Positions 5,585-13,753 of a stretch of DNA of 14,353 nucleotides are shown piece by piece; position 1 is the first letter of the stretch, and each line of letters begins with the position of its first letter. The position numbers were made by a program, and so were the translations under genes. Under the pieces are notes generated by a model. That model was not told the origin of the DNA and ran no database searches. It saw nothing but the letters and a program-made list of their open reading frames with translations. The stretch is from Vulcanimicrobiia bacterium (GTDB lineage: Bacteria; Vulcanimicrobiota; Vulcanimicrobiia; Vulcanimicrobiales; Vulcanimicrobiaceae). Where the stretch lies: the NCBI GenBank assembly GCA_025451135.1, contig JANWKW010000014.1, forward strand, positions 1 through 14,353. The letters are read 5' to 3'.

Positions 5585-5605
5585 GGGGCCCCATGGCGGG
5601 GCCCC
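5585..5605 (+). promoter_or_regulatory. hairpin enclosing the yceD start codon
   Basis: GGGGCCCC (5585-5592), loop ATGGC, GGGGCCCC (5598-5605): an 8-bp all-GC stem. The AUG at 5593 is in the loop, and the purine run AAAGGGG that serves as ribosome site is mostly in the 5' arm. It begins about 9 bases after the expected transcription start, so folding should limit initiation at yceD (and rpmF, coupled to it). Confidence 0.65.
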
Positions 5606-6096
5606 GATATGTTTCGATGGCTATGGTTCAAACGCACAAGGTCGATATCGGCGGTCTGCTGGCCGGAAGCGGGCAGCGCATCCTGGTCGACGACGTCGTC
5701 GCGCTCGAACCGTTCGAAGGTCTTGATTTCCCGCGGCCGGCCTCGGTGCACCTGGAGGTGCGCTCGGCGGATCGCTGGCTCGAGATCTCCGGGGAAGTCG
5801 AAACGGAAGTCCATGGCGAGTGCGATGCCTGTTTGGACGACGTCACGCGCGAGATGCGCGTCGACATCGACGAACGGATCGATCCGTCGGTCGCCCGCGA
5901 GGACGATCCGTTCGGAGAAGGTAACGTCGTGACGGGGAACCGTCTGGACGTCGCGGACCTCGTCCAGCAAGTACTGCTCAGCGCGTTACCGCTCGGGCTC
6001 CGGTGCAAGGACGATTGCGCGGGGATGTGCGGGACGTGCGGCACAAATTTCAACACGGGCGGTTGCTCGTGTATCATCGGAGACGATCGTGGCTAA
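5593..6096 (+). CDS. yceD: DUF177/YceD family protein (large ribosomal RNA accumulation protein)
   Basis: This encodes 167 residues. The DUF177 signature is present: 'GECDACLDDV' (C-x2-C, about residues 76-85) and a C-terminal cysteine cluster 'LRCKDDCAGMCGTCGTNFNTGGCSC', abbreviated here as CKDDCAGMCGTCG. YceD-family proteins lie upstream of rpmF in most bacteria and are linked to 23S rRNA accumulation. The ATG at 5593 is chosen because AAAGGGG precedes it by four bases; ATGs at 5617 and 5623 would also give a complete domain but have no ribosome site. Its stop (TAA 6094-6096) overlaps the rpmF start by 8 bases, so rpmF translation is coupled. Expression likely depends on the strong promoter and the start-codon hairpin just upstream. 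Confidence 0.9.
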   Translation: MAGPRYVSMAMVQTHKVDIGGLLAGSGQRILVDDVVALEPFEGLDFPRPASVHLEVRSADRWLEISGEVETEVHGECDACLDDVTREMRVDIDERIDPSVAREDDPFGEGNVVTGNRLDVADLVQQVLLSALPLGLRCKDDCAGMCGTCGTNFNTGGCSCIIGDDRG

Positions 6097-6295
6097 CCTC
6101 AAATGGAAGACACCGCGCAGCAAGACGCGCAGCCGCCGTGCGGCCAACTGGAAGCTCAATCCGGTGACGACGGTGGAATGTCCGCAGTGTCATCAGGCCA
6201 AGCTCCCGCATTTCGTGTGCGGGTCGTGCGGGACGTATAACGGCCGTCAAGTCGTCGCGATCAAAGACGATCACGCCGGCCACTCGCACGGCTAA
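6089..6295 (+). CDS. rpmF: 50S ribosomal protein L32 (bL32)
   Basis: This encodes 68 residues starting at GTG 6089, inside the end of yceD. The typical N-terminus 'MANLKWKTPRSKTRSRRA' (the usual form is A-VPKRKTSKSRRR-RRA) is followed by the zinc ribbon CPQC (32-35 region) and CGSC, so this is the zinc-binding form with all four cysteines. The C-terminus is extended with a His-containing tail 'DDHAGHSHG', which might also bind metal. Ribosomal protein of the large subunit near the peptidyl transferase region. Next gene is fabH after only 3 bases; plsX, which normally stands here, is absent. Confidence 0.95.
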   Translation: MANLKWKTPRSKTRSRRAANWKLNPVTTVECPQCHQAKLPHFVCGSCGTYNGRQVVAIKDDHAGHSHG

Positions 6296-6298
6296 GCG

Positions 6299-7288
6299 TT
6301 GAGCGCGACCGGCGTAAAGATCGCCGCGGTCGGACGCTACGCGCCCGAGCGCATCGTCACGAACGCGGACTTCGAGAAGACGCTCGAGACGTCCGACGAG
6401 TGGATCGTCACGCGGACGGGCATGAAACGGCGTCACTACGCCGCGCCGGAGCAGGCGACCAGCGATCTGGCGATCGCCGCCGCGCGCGACGCGTTGTCGC
6501 GCACCAACCTCACCGCGCAGGACATCGACTGCTTCATCGTCGCGACCGCGACGCCGGATTACCCGTTCCCCGCGACCGCCTGCATCGTCGCCTCCGCGCT
6601 CGGCGCGATCGACAAGCCCGCCTTCGATATCGAGATCGCGTGCAGCGGCTTCATCTACGGGCTGACCGTCGGCTCGAGCCTGGTCCGCGCCGGGGTCTAT
6701 CGCCGGGTCATGCTGATCGGTGCGGAGACCCTCTCCAAGATCACCAACCAGAAGGACCGCGGCACCGCGATCCTGTTCGGCGACGGCGCGGGCGCCGTGA
6801 TCCTCGAAGCCTCCGAGACGGATTCGTTCCTCTCGTCCGAGCTCGGATCCGACGGCATGAAGCCGGAACTGCTGCAGGTCGCCATCGGCGGCTCGCGCCG
6901 GGCCGCCGACGCGGCGGCGCTCGACGCCGGCGAACAGTTCATCAGGATGGAAGGCCGCGAAGTCTTCAAGTTCGCGGTCACCAAGATGATCGACGCGACC
7001 GACGTCGCGCTCCGGAAGGCGAACCTCGAGAAGGGCGATCTGGACTTCCTGATCCCGCATCAGGCCAACCGCCGCATCATCGATGCGGCCGCGAAATATC
7101 TGGAGATGCCGCCGGAGAAAGTCCTCGTGAACATCGAAGAGTACGGCAACACGTCGGCCGCCTCGATCCCGCTCGCGCTCTCGGAAGCGCTCGACGCGGG
7201 ACGCATCAAGGACGGCGACACGATCGTCTTCGTCGGCTTCGGCGGCGGCCTCTCGTGGGGCGCGGTCTGCTGGAAGTGGGTCGCCTGA
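6299..7288 (+). CDS. fabH: beta-ketoacyl-ACP synthase III
   Basis: This encodes 329 residues, normal length. It condenses acetyl-CoA (or another short acyl-CoA) with malonyl-ACP to start type II fatty-acid synthesis in the cytoplasm. The catalytic triad is complete: Cys115 in 'EIACSGF', His254 in 'IPHQANRRI', Asn284 in 'EYGNTSAAS'. The 'RTGMKRRH' motif (39-46) and 'GDGAGAV' (161-167) are typical, and 'GFGGGLSWG' ends the protein. The TTG start at 6299, 3 bases after rpmF, has no ribosome site; later in-frame starts would remove the first beta strand, so translation is probably coupled to rpmF. The stop overlaps the fabD ATG (TGATG). Confidence 0.97.
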   Translation: MSATGVKIAAVGRYAPERIVTNADFEKTLETSDEWIVTRTGMKRRHYAAPEQATSDLAIAAARDALSRTNLTAQDIDCFIVATATPDYPFPATACIVASALGAIDKPAFDIEIACSGFIYGLTVGSSLVRAGVYRRVMLIGAETLSKITNQKDRGTAILFGDGAGAVILEASETDSFLSSELGSDGMKPELLQVAIGGSRRAADAAALDAGEQFIRMEGREVFKFAVTKMIDATDVALRKANLEKGDLDFLIPHQANRRIIDAAAKYLEMPPEKVLVNIEEYGNTSAASIPLALSEALDAGRIKDGDTIVFVGFGGGLSWGAVCWKWVA

Positions 7289-8238
7289 TGGCCTTGCGCG
7301 TGGGCGTGGTCTTCCCCGGACAGGGTTCGCAGGCGGTCGGCATGGGCGTCGACGCGGCCGAGAACGCGCCGGCCGCGCGCGAGCTGTTCGACCGCGCGGC
7401 GAGCGTGCTCGGGTACGACCTGCTCGAGCTCCAGCGCACCGGTCCCGACGAGAAGCTCCGCGAGACGCTCTACAGCCAGCCCGCGATCTTCGCGACCAAC
7501 GTCGCGCTCTACGCGGCGGTCGGCGCGTCGCTGCAGCCCGTCGCCAGCGCCGGCCATTCGTTCGGCGAGCTGTGCAGCCTTACCATCGCGCGATCGCTGA
7601 CGTTCGACGAGGCCCTGCGGATCGTCGACGAGCGCGGAAAGGCCATGCAGCACGCGGCGGATCTCGCGCCGGGCGGCATGTCGGCGGTGCTCGGCCTGGA
7701 GGCCGAACAGGTCCGCGCGGTCGCTGAATCCGTCTGCCTCCAACACGGGCTGCGCGTGCAGCTGGCGAACTTCAACTCGCCGACCCAGATCGTGATCAGC
7801 GGCGACCTCGAGGGCGTACGGATCGCGGGCGAAGCGATGCTCGAGGCCGGCGCCAAGCGGGTCGTCCCGCTCAACGTGTCGGGCGCCTGGCACAGCGCGC
7901 TGATGGAGCCCGCCCTGGAGCGCTACCGCGCGGCCGTCGAATCGGGCGACTTCCAACTGCCGGCCTTCGACGTGATCAGCAACGTCGACGCACGGCCGTA
8001 CCGCGACGTCGCGGCGATCCGCACCAACCTGGTGCGCTCGATCACCGACGAGGTCCGCTGGCACGAGACCGCCGTCAAACTGCTCTCCTACGGATTGGAC
8101 CTGGTCGTCGAGTTCGGCGCGAGCCCGGTCTTGGGTCCGCTGATGAAGCGCCTGCCGAACGCGCCGGACGTCGCCAACGTGAGCGACTTCGGCGGCGTCG
8201 CGAAACTGCGCGCTCGGCTCGACGAGGCGTCCGCATGA
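7288..8238 (+). CDS. fabD: malonyl-CoA:ACP transacylase
   Basis: This encodes 316 residues, the usual length. It transfers malonyl from CoA to the phosphopantetheine of ACP. The N-terminal 'FPGQGSQAVGMG' (9-20) is diagnostic; the nucleophile Ser91 is in AGHSFGE; Arg116 ('DERGKAM') binds the malonyl carboxylate; His202 in 'SGAWHSALM' completes the dyad (Trp instead of the more common Phe next to the His). 'FGASPVLGPLMKR' is the typical C-terminal element. The start overlaps fabH by one base and its stop overlaps the fabG start by four (ATGA), so the three genes are tightly coupled. FabD product is used by FabH, just upstream. Confidence 0.97.
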   Translation: MALRVGVVFPGQGSQAVGMGVDAAENAPAARELFDRAASVLGYDLLELQRTGPDEKLRETLYSQPAIFATNVALYAAVGASLQPVASAGHSFGELCSLTIARSLTFDEALRIVDERGKAMQHAADLAPGGMSAVLGLEAEQVRAVAESVCLQHGLRVQLANFNSPTQIVISGDLEGVRIAGEAMLEAGAKRVVPLNVSGAWHSALMEPALERYRAAVESGDFQLPAFDVISNVDARPYRDVAAIRTNLVRSITDEVRWHETAVKLLSYGLDLVVEFGASPVLGPLMKRLPNAPDVANVSDFGGVAKLRARLDEASA

Positions 8239-8981
8239 GATTCGACGGCAAGGTCGCGCTGATCACCGGCGCGAGCCGCGGCATCGGCCGCGCGATCGCT
8301 ATCGAATTCGCGCGCGACGGCGCGGACGTGGCGATCGCCGGGCGCGACACCGCGGCGCTCGAAGAGGTCGCCTCCGCCTGCACGGCCGCGCGCCCGGGCG
8401 CGCGCGTCACGCGGATCGTCGCCGATGTGGCCGACCAAGCGGCAGTCGACGCGTTCGTGGCCGAGACGCTGGCCGAGTTCGGCCGGATCGATATCGCGGT
8501 GGGAAACGCCGGGCAATCGATCGATTCGCTGCTGATGCGGCTCAAGGCCGAGACCATCGACACGATGCTCGACGTGAACCTCAAATCGGCGTTCTACCTG
8601 CTGATGGCGGTCACCAAGCCGATGATGAAGCAGCGCGCCGGCGCGGTCGTCCTGGTCTCCTCGATCGTGGGCCTTTCCGGCAACGCCGGTCAGGCGGCCT
8701 ACGCCGCCTCGAAGGCCGGTCTCCTGGGCCTGGCCAAATCGGTGGCGAAGGAGTTGGGTTCGAGGAATATAAGAGTCAACGCCGTCGCCCCGGGACTCAT
8801 CGAGACCGCGATGACCGGAAAGATGCCGGAGGCCGCCCGCGAGCAGATGCTCAAACAGATCTCCCTTGGCCGGCCCGGAACGCCCGAAGACGTGAGCGGC
8901 GTCGTCGCGTTCCTGTGCTCGGATGCCGCAGCCTACGTCACCGGTCAGACGCTCGTCGTCGACGGTGGCGTGTTGATGTAA
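8235..8981 (+). CDS. fabG: 3-oxoacyl-ACP reductase (SDR family)
   Basis: This encodes 248 residues, typical for FabG. It reduces 3-ketoacyl-ACP with NADPH in each elongation cycle. NADP-binding 'TGASRGIGRA' (11-20), 'NAG' (91-93), Asn115, and the catalytic Ser143, Tyr156 and Lys160 ('AAYAASKAG') are all present. The C-terminus 'GQTLVVDGGVLM' is typical. There is an unusual local A/T-rich patch 'tcgaggaatataagagtc' at 8760-8777 that only encodes the conserved 'SRNIRVN'. The start overlaps fabD by four bases. Position between fabD and acpP fits the canonical fab cluster and supports FabG over other SDRs. Confidence 0.96.
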   Translation: MRFDGKVALITGASRGIGRAIAIEFARDGADVAIAGRDTAALEEVASACTAARPGARVTRIVADVADQAAVDAFVAETLAEFGRIDIAVGNAGQSIDSLLMRLKAETIDTMLDVNLKSAFYLLMAVTKPMMKQRAGAVVLVSSIVGLSGNAGQAAYAASKAGLLGLAKSVAKELGSRNIRVNAVAPGLIETAMTGKMPEAAREQMLKQISLGRPGTPEDVSGVVAFLCSDAAAYVTGQTLVVDGGVLM

Positions 8982-9010
8982 GCCTCGCCCACCCCACTCG
9001 AAGGAGAGTT

Positions 9011-9259
9011 ATGTCTGCCACTACGTTCGATCGCGTCAAGAAAATCATCGTCGAGCAGCTCGGCGTCGATGAAGCCGAAGTCACGCCCGAGGCGTCCATC
9101 ACCGACGACCTGGGTGCCGATTCGCTCGATCAGGTCGAGTTGGTGATGGCGTTCGAGACAGAGTTCAACATCGACATCCCGGACGAAGAAGCCGAGAAGA
9201 TCAAGACCGTCGGCGACGCCGTGAAGCGCGTCGAGGAGGCCGGCGCCGCTACCGCGTAG
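9011..9259 (+). CDS. acpP: acyl carrier protein
   Basis: This encodes 82 residues. ACP carries the growing acyl chain on phosphopantetheine attached to Ser38 in the 'LGADSLDQVELVMAFE' motif. Strongly acidic, as expected. The ATG at 9011 has AAGGAG four bases before it, the strongest ribosome site of the fab genes, which suits the high amount of ACP needed. The open frame extends upstream into the end of fabG, but ACPs start as chosen here ('MSATTFDRVKKIIVEQL'). The stop is TAG at exactly the family's usual end; reading through it would add only 7 residues before a TGA, so TAG is a genuine terminator in this genome. Confidence 0.97.
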   Translation: MSATTFDRVKKIIVEQLGVDEAEVTPEASITDDLGADSLDQVELVMAFETEFNIDIPDEEAEKIKTVGDAVKRVEEAGAATA

Positions 9260-9267
9260 CGCCCATC

Positions 9268-10431
<1,164 letters not shown>

Positions 10432-10599
10432 ATCCTCAACGGGTCACGCCGCAAGCGCATCGCGCTCGGCAGTGGCACGCAGGTCGCGGATGTCAATCGT
10501 CTCGTGAAGCAGTTCGACGGTGCCAAGCAGATGATGAAGCAGTTCGGCGGCAAGAAGGGGCGCATGCCGCGCCTTCCGGCCGGTATGCTGGGCCGCTGA
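10432..10599 (+). pseudogene. ffh: in-frame remainder of the Ffh M domain after the amber codon
   Basis: Directly after the TAG the same frame reads 'ILNGSRRKRIALGSGTQV', the hallmark SRP-RNA-binding motif, then 'VNRLVKQFDGAKQMMKQF' and a basic tail ending 'PAGMLGR' before TGA at 10597. These 55 residues bring the total to 443 positions, the normal length of Ffh. The coding pattern (third-position GC, family conservation) is undamaged. There is no good ribosome site or in-frame start at the head, so separate translation is unlikely. It is either reached by readthrough/suppression or silent. Confidence 0.9.
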
Positions 10600-10637
10600 A
10601 TCAGAGACGACCTCAACCAAAAGAAACACAGGACAAC

Positions 10638-10931
10638 ATGGTACGTATCAGACTCCGCCGCATGGGCGCCAAGAAACAGCCGACCTATCGTTTCGTCGTG
10701 GCCGACGGCCGCTCGCCACGCGACGGCAAGTTCATCGAGATCCTCGGTCACTACAATCCGCGTACCGAGCCTCGAACGATCGAGGTCGACGACGTCAAAG
10801 CCAAGGAATGGCTCGCCAAGGGCGCCCAGCCCAGCGAGACCGTCCGCCGTCTCTTCGCCGAGAAGGGCATCATGGAACGCGGCGTCGTCTCCACCGCGAA
10901 TCGCGCGCCGAAGAACAAAAAGGACTCGTAA
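10638..10931 (+). CDS. rpsP: 30S ribosomal protein S16 (bS16)
   Basis: This encodes 97 residues. The N-terminus 'MVRIRLRRMGAKKQPTYRF' and the 'DGRSPRDGKFIEILGHYNP' block are diagnostic for bS16, which binds 16S rRNA and is important in early 30S assembly. A basic C-terminal tail follows ('NRAPKNKKDS'). The ATG at 10638 has AGGA about six bases upstream. It lies 38 bases after the second ffh stop, in the conserved ffh-rpsP-khpA-rimM order, and its TAA overlaps the next ATG by one base (TAATG). Confidence 0.97.
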   Translation: MVRIRLRRMGAKKQPTYRFVVADGRSPRDGKFIEILGHYNPRTEPRTIEVDDVKAKEWLAKGAQPSETVRRLFAEKGIMERGVVSTANRAPKNKKDS

Positions 10932-11482
10932 TGAGCGCGTTCGATGACGAGTTCGGCCTCTTCGGCGACGAAGGGGGCGAAGCGGAGCGCACCTCGACTC
11001 TCGGCGCGCGCAAGATCTCGTCCAAGAACGACGCCGGCAGCGGCGTGGAATCCGAATCGGCGCCGCGTCGCAGCGGCACCGGTCCTCGCCCGCCGCGTCC
11101 GAGCGGGACCGGGGCAGGCGGAGGCGGCCGGCGCAACGATCGCGATCGCGACCATCGCGAATCGCATCTGCCGGCCGACCCGGTCGCGTCGGCGAAGCGC
11201 GCCAGCGGCGTGCTCGAGTTCCTGGCCAAGAAGCTCGTCTCCAAGCCGGACGAGGTCAAGGTGGACCTGTTCGCCGACGAGGACGGACGCCCGGTCGTCG
11301 AACTGGTCGTCGATCCCGACGACCTCGGCAAGGTGATCGGCCGGAGCGGACGCGTCGCGCAGGCGCTGCGCACGATCGTCCGGGCCACCGCCGAGCAGCG
11401 GATCGCGGTCGACATCCTCGACAGCGAAGAAGCGGCCGAGACCGGCGACGAGGACGGCGACGAAGCCGAAACCGATGGCTGA
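10931..11482 (+). CDS. khpA: KhpA-like KH-domain RNA-binding protein with a long disordered N-terminus
   Basis: This encodes 183 residues; KhpA (YlqC) is usually about 75-80. The KH domain occupies roughly 85-165: 'ASGVLEFLAKKLVSKPDEV', then 'VVELVVDPDDLGKVIGRSGR' with the GxxG loop G137-R-S-G140, then 'VAQALRTIVRA'. KhpA binds RNA, often as a dimer with KhpB/EloR, and affects cell division and mRNA regulation in Gram-positive bacteria. Residues 1-85 are low complexity: an acidic start 'MSAFDDEFGLFGDEGGEAE', then an Arg/Gly/Pro/Ser-rich stretch with 'GTGAGGGGRRNDRDRDH'. The last 20 residues are acidic. Start ATG 10931 overlaps the rpsP stop; a longer open frame exists but starts inside rpsP. 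Its stop overlaps the rimM start by 8 bases. Confidence 0.88.
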   Translation: MSAFDDEFGLFGDEGGEAERTSTLGARKISSKNDAGSGVESESAPRRSGTGPRPPRPSGTGAGGGGRRNDRDRDHRESHLPADPVASAKRASGVLEFLAKKLVSKPDEVKVDLFADEDGRPVVELVVDPDDLGKVIGRSGRVAQALRTIVRATAEQRIAVDILDSEEAAETGDEDGDEAETDG

Positions 11483-11990
11483 TCTGCCGGTCGGCCGGCT
11501 CGTCGGCCTGTTCGGCATACGCGGCGAACTCAAGTGCGATCCGTCGGGTGCGGGTCGCACGCTTTTGTTGCGCGGCGCGACCTTCGCGTACGCGATGGCC
11601 GACGGATCGCGTCGCGACGTGACGCTCGCGAGCGTGCGCGAGCACAAGGGACGCTACGTCGTCGCGCTCGCGGGCGTGGAGAGCGCCGATGCGGCGCAGG
11701 CGTACGTCGGCGGGACCTTCTACGCCCCGCGCGAGCTGGTCGAGCGCGAACTCGACGACGGCGAGTATCTCGACGTCGATCTGATCGGCTGGTCCCTGTT
11801 CGCGCCCGACGGCACCGTGCTCGGCAAGGTCGAGGACGTGCGCCACTATCCCTCGAGCGATATGCTCATCGTCGGCGGCAGGATGGTCCCGATGGTGAAG
11901 GCGTTCGTGCGCGGGATCGATCCGGGAGACAGACGTATCGACGTCGATCTGCCGCCCGGCCTCCTCGACGACGGCGCCGAGGAGGCTTAA
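11475..11990 (+). CDS. rimM: 16S rRNA processing/ribosome maturation factor
   Basis: This encodes 171 residues. RimM helps assemble the 30S head and binds ribosomal protein S19. N-terminal RimM domain with 'VGRLVGLFGIRGELKC' (6-21), and a C-terminal PRC-barrel with 'DGEYLDVDLIGWSLF', 'GTVLGKVEDVRHYPSSDML' and 'MVPMVKAFVRGID' (the usual form is IPFV/V-PVDVE). The gene starts 8 bases inside the KH-protein gene, so translation is coupled. It is the last gene of the plus-strand run: trmD and rplS, which normally follow, are absent, and the next gene comes from the opposite strand after 7 bases with no obvious terminator. Confidence 0.95.
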   Translation: MADLPVGRLVGLFGIRGELKCDPSGAGRTLLLRGATFAYAMADGSRRDVTLASVREHKGRYVVALAGVESADAAQAYVGGTFYAPRELVERELDDGEYLDVDLIGWSLFAPDGTVLGKVEDVRHYPSSDMLIVGGRMVPMVKAFVRGIDPGDRRIDVDLPPGLLDDGAEEA

Positions 11991-11997
11991 GCGCTCC

Positions 11998-13056
11998 TTA
12001 CGAGTTGGCCGGATGGTCCTTCGCGTATGCGTCCACGGCCGCGTCGATCGCGCCCTTGATCGAGCCGGCCTTCGCGGGCTCGCCGGTGTAGAGGGTCGCG
12101 CCGAAGCACGTGTATACGATCAGCGTGAACGTGCTGTCGGTCCGCCCGCCGAACCTGCCGGCGTGCGCTTGCGAGAGCGTTCCGGTCGCGACCGTGGCGT
12201 TGCGGTTGGATCCGCAGATGGCGCTGGCGTTCTTGCCGCCGTCGACGCCGGTCGCGGCCGCGGCGGTCTGGAAGTAGCGGTCGAGCGTCGGCCGGAGAAG
12301 CCCGGTCGCCTCGGCCAGTGCCGCGGCGCCGGCCGTGCCGCCGACCGGCGAGACGATCGCGACGCGGCTCGGCTTATCGGCCTCGGCGACCACCGTGTGC
12401 GGTCCCGGCTGCGCGGCGCGGTTGTGGTGGAAGATGCCGAAGAGCGATCCGATCCCGCCGAGCGAGACCTGCGCGCCTTGGCTCGCGGAGGGCGCCGGCG
12501 TGGACGCTTGGGTGGTATCGGCCGCGACGGCCGTCACGCCGGAGCGGTCGAACATGACCTGGCGCGCGACGAACGCCTGGGCGGATGCGTCCTGGGCCGT
12601 GAAGATCTGCGACGTCTTGGTGTAGACCATGATCCCGCTCTGGACGCTGACCACTTGCATGACCAATGCGGCGCCGTCGCCGACCGGCGTCAGGTACCCG
12701 CTGATATAGTAGTCGGCTTTGAGCGCGCGTGCGTTGGTGAGGAAGTCCGTCCGCTTGATGCCGTTGGGCGTCGGGAGGACCGTGAGTCCGCCGGCCGAGA
12801 CGAACTGCTGGTCGAAGATCTGGGCGATGGCGTTGCCGGCGTCGGCTTTGAGCTCGCCGCTGACCTCGAACGGATACACCAGCACGGCCGGCGCGAACAG
12901 CGGCGGCGGCGCGGTGCTGGTCGCGAGCGGCACCGGCGACGGCGTCGGAGCACTCGGCGCGCCGGCGATCGCCGCATTGCCGGCGCCCACCAGCGCGAAG
13001 GCGCAGCAGACCGCGAAGGCGGCGGCGGCGAGGCGGAACGAACCGGGTCGAGACAA
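11998..13056 (-). CDS. secreted protein with a TolB-N/CsgG-like domain
   Basis: This encodes 352 residues from TTG at 13056, chosen because AAGGAG lies 6 bases before it; the longer open frame reaches into the hydrolase gene. Residues 1-32 are a signal peptide (basic start, hydrophobic 9-30, AGAPSA). A Pro/Ser/Thr linker (33-53) follows. Residues 56-170 resemble the first domain of CsgG/TolB-N-like proteins: strand 'AVLVYPFEVSGE', helix 'AGNAIAQIFDQQF', then 'ALKADYYISGYLTPVGDGAAL' (in part: ADYYISGYLTPVG) and 'VVSVQSGIMVYTKT'. A second region (about 230-352) starts 'SRVAIVSPVGG' and holds two Cys (in 'SAICGSN' and 'YTCFG') that could pair. Likely an exported envelope protein; partner unknown. 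It is the last gene of an operon after the hydrolase (28-base gap) and convergent with rimM. Confidence 0.7.
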   Translation of the reverse strand: MSRPGSFRLAAAAFAVCCAFALVGAGNAAIAGAPSAPTPSPVPLATSTAPPPLFAPAVLVYPFEVSGELKADAGNAIAQIFDQQFVSAGGLTVLPTPNGIKRTDFLTNARALKADYYISGYLTPVGDGAALVMQVVSVQSGIMVYTKTSQIFTAQDASAQAFVARQVMFDRSGVTAVAADTTQASTPAPSASQGAQVSLGGIGSLFGIFHHNRAAQPGPHTVVAEADKPSRVAIVSPVGGTAGAAALAEATGLLRPTLDRYFQTAAAATGVDGGKNASAICGSNRNATVATGTLSQAHAGRFGGRTDSTFTLIVYTCFGATLYTGEPAKAGSIKGAIDAAVDAYAKDHPANS

Positions 13057-13084
13057 GACGAACTCCTTCGTGGACGGGGAAGCC

Positions 13085-13753
13085 TTACGGTGAGCTAACG
13101 AACGCGCGAAGCGCTTCGTTCGTGTCGGCGGGGGACTCCGCCATCGCCAGATGCCCGGCACCGTCCAGTATTCGCATCCGGGCTCCCGGCATCCGGTCGG
13201 CCAGCATCTGCCCGAAGCGGACCGGGGTCATCGCGTCGCGCTCGCCCGTCAGGACGAGGACCGGCACGCGCAGGGCGGACGCTCGCTCGCCGATGTCCCA
13301 GGCGTCGCAGGCGCGGAAATCCGCCAACGTCCGCGCCTGGCCCACTTCCTCGAACTGTCGCCGCGCGCTCGCTGCGCGCGCGGGGGTCGGCTCGGCGTAG
13401 AGCGCCGCCGGCATGGCCTCGACGAATGCGTCGAAGTCGTTCTCGGCCGCGGCCAGCGTCGACGCGGCCACGCGCAGTTTCGGCGCGCACCCGATCGCGA
13501 TCAGCGCGGCCGGCCGCGCCCCGGCGATGACCGCCTCGAGCGCGACCGCGCCGCCCATCGAGCTGCCGACCCGAGCGTACGGGCCGTCGATGGACGCGAG
13601 CAGCGGTGCGAGCGCACCGGCGACGTCTGCGACGCTCGACGCACCCGGCGCGAGCGCGTGGAGGTCGGGACCGATCGCGTCCGGGAACGCGGCTCGCTGC
13701 GCCGCGAAGACCTCGGGCGTGCAGCCGGCCCCGTGGAGGAAGACGAACGTCAC
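13085..13753 (-). CDS. alpha/beta hydrolase fold protein
   Basis: This encodes 222 residues, a compact member of the fold. 'FLHGAGCTPEVF' (5-16) supplies the oxyanion-hole HG motif, the nucleophile elbow is G63-S-S65-M-G67 with Ser65, the acid is Asp173 in 'LTGERDAMTP', and the base is His201 in 'GAGHLAM'. The complete triad means an active esterase/lipase-like or related hydrolase; the short cap gives no substrate. No signal peptide, so cytoplasmic. GTG start at 13753 overlaps the stop of the YihY-like gene by four bases (GTGA), showing coupling. 28 bases further on, the secreted TolB/CsgG-like gene follows. Confidence 0.9.
   Translation of the reverse strand: MTFVFLHGAGCTPEVFAAQRAAFPDAIGPDLHALAPGASSVADVAGALAPLLASIDGPYARVGSSMGGAVALEAVIAGARPAALIAIGCAPKLRVAASTLAAAENDFDAFVEAMPAALYAEPTPARAASARRQFEEVGQARTLADFRACDAWDIGERASALRVPVLVLTGERDAMTPVRFGQMLADRMPGARMRILDGAGHLAMAESPADTNEALRAFVSSP

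Noticed and set aside
6074..7060. A 328-codon minus-strand open frame opposite fabH
   Set aside because: Antisense shadow of fabH with the same compositional bias and no recognisable domain.
6400..7287. Long plus-strand open frame through fabH that continues into fabD
   Set aside because: It is the +1 shadow of fabH in GC-rich DNA, very Arg-rich and without family similarity; the fabH frame holds the full catalytic triad. Not a FabH-FabD fusion.
11975..12003. Shared bidirectional terminator between rimM and the secreted protein gene
   Set aside because: The only palindrome is the short GCTTAAGC; flanking bases do not pair consistently and there is no T run.
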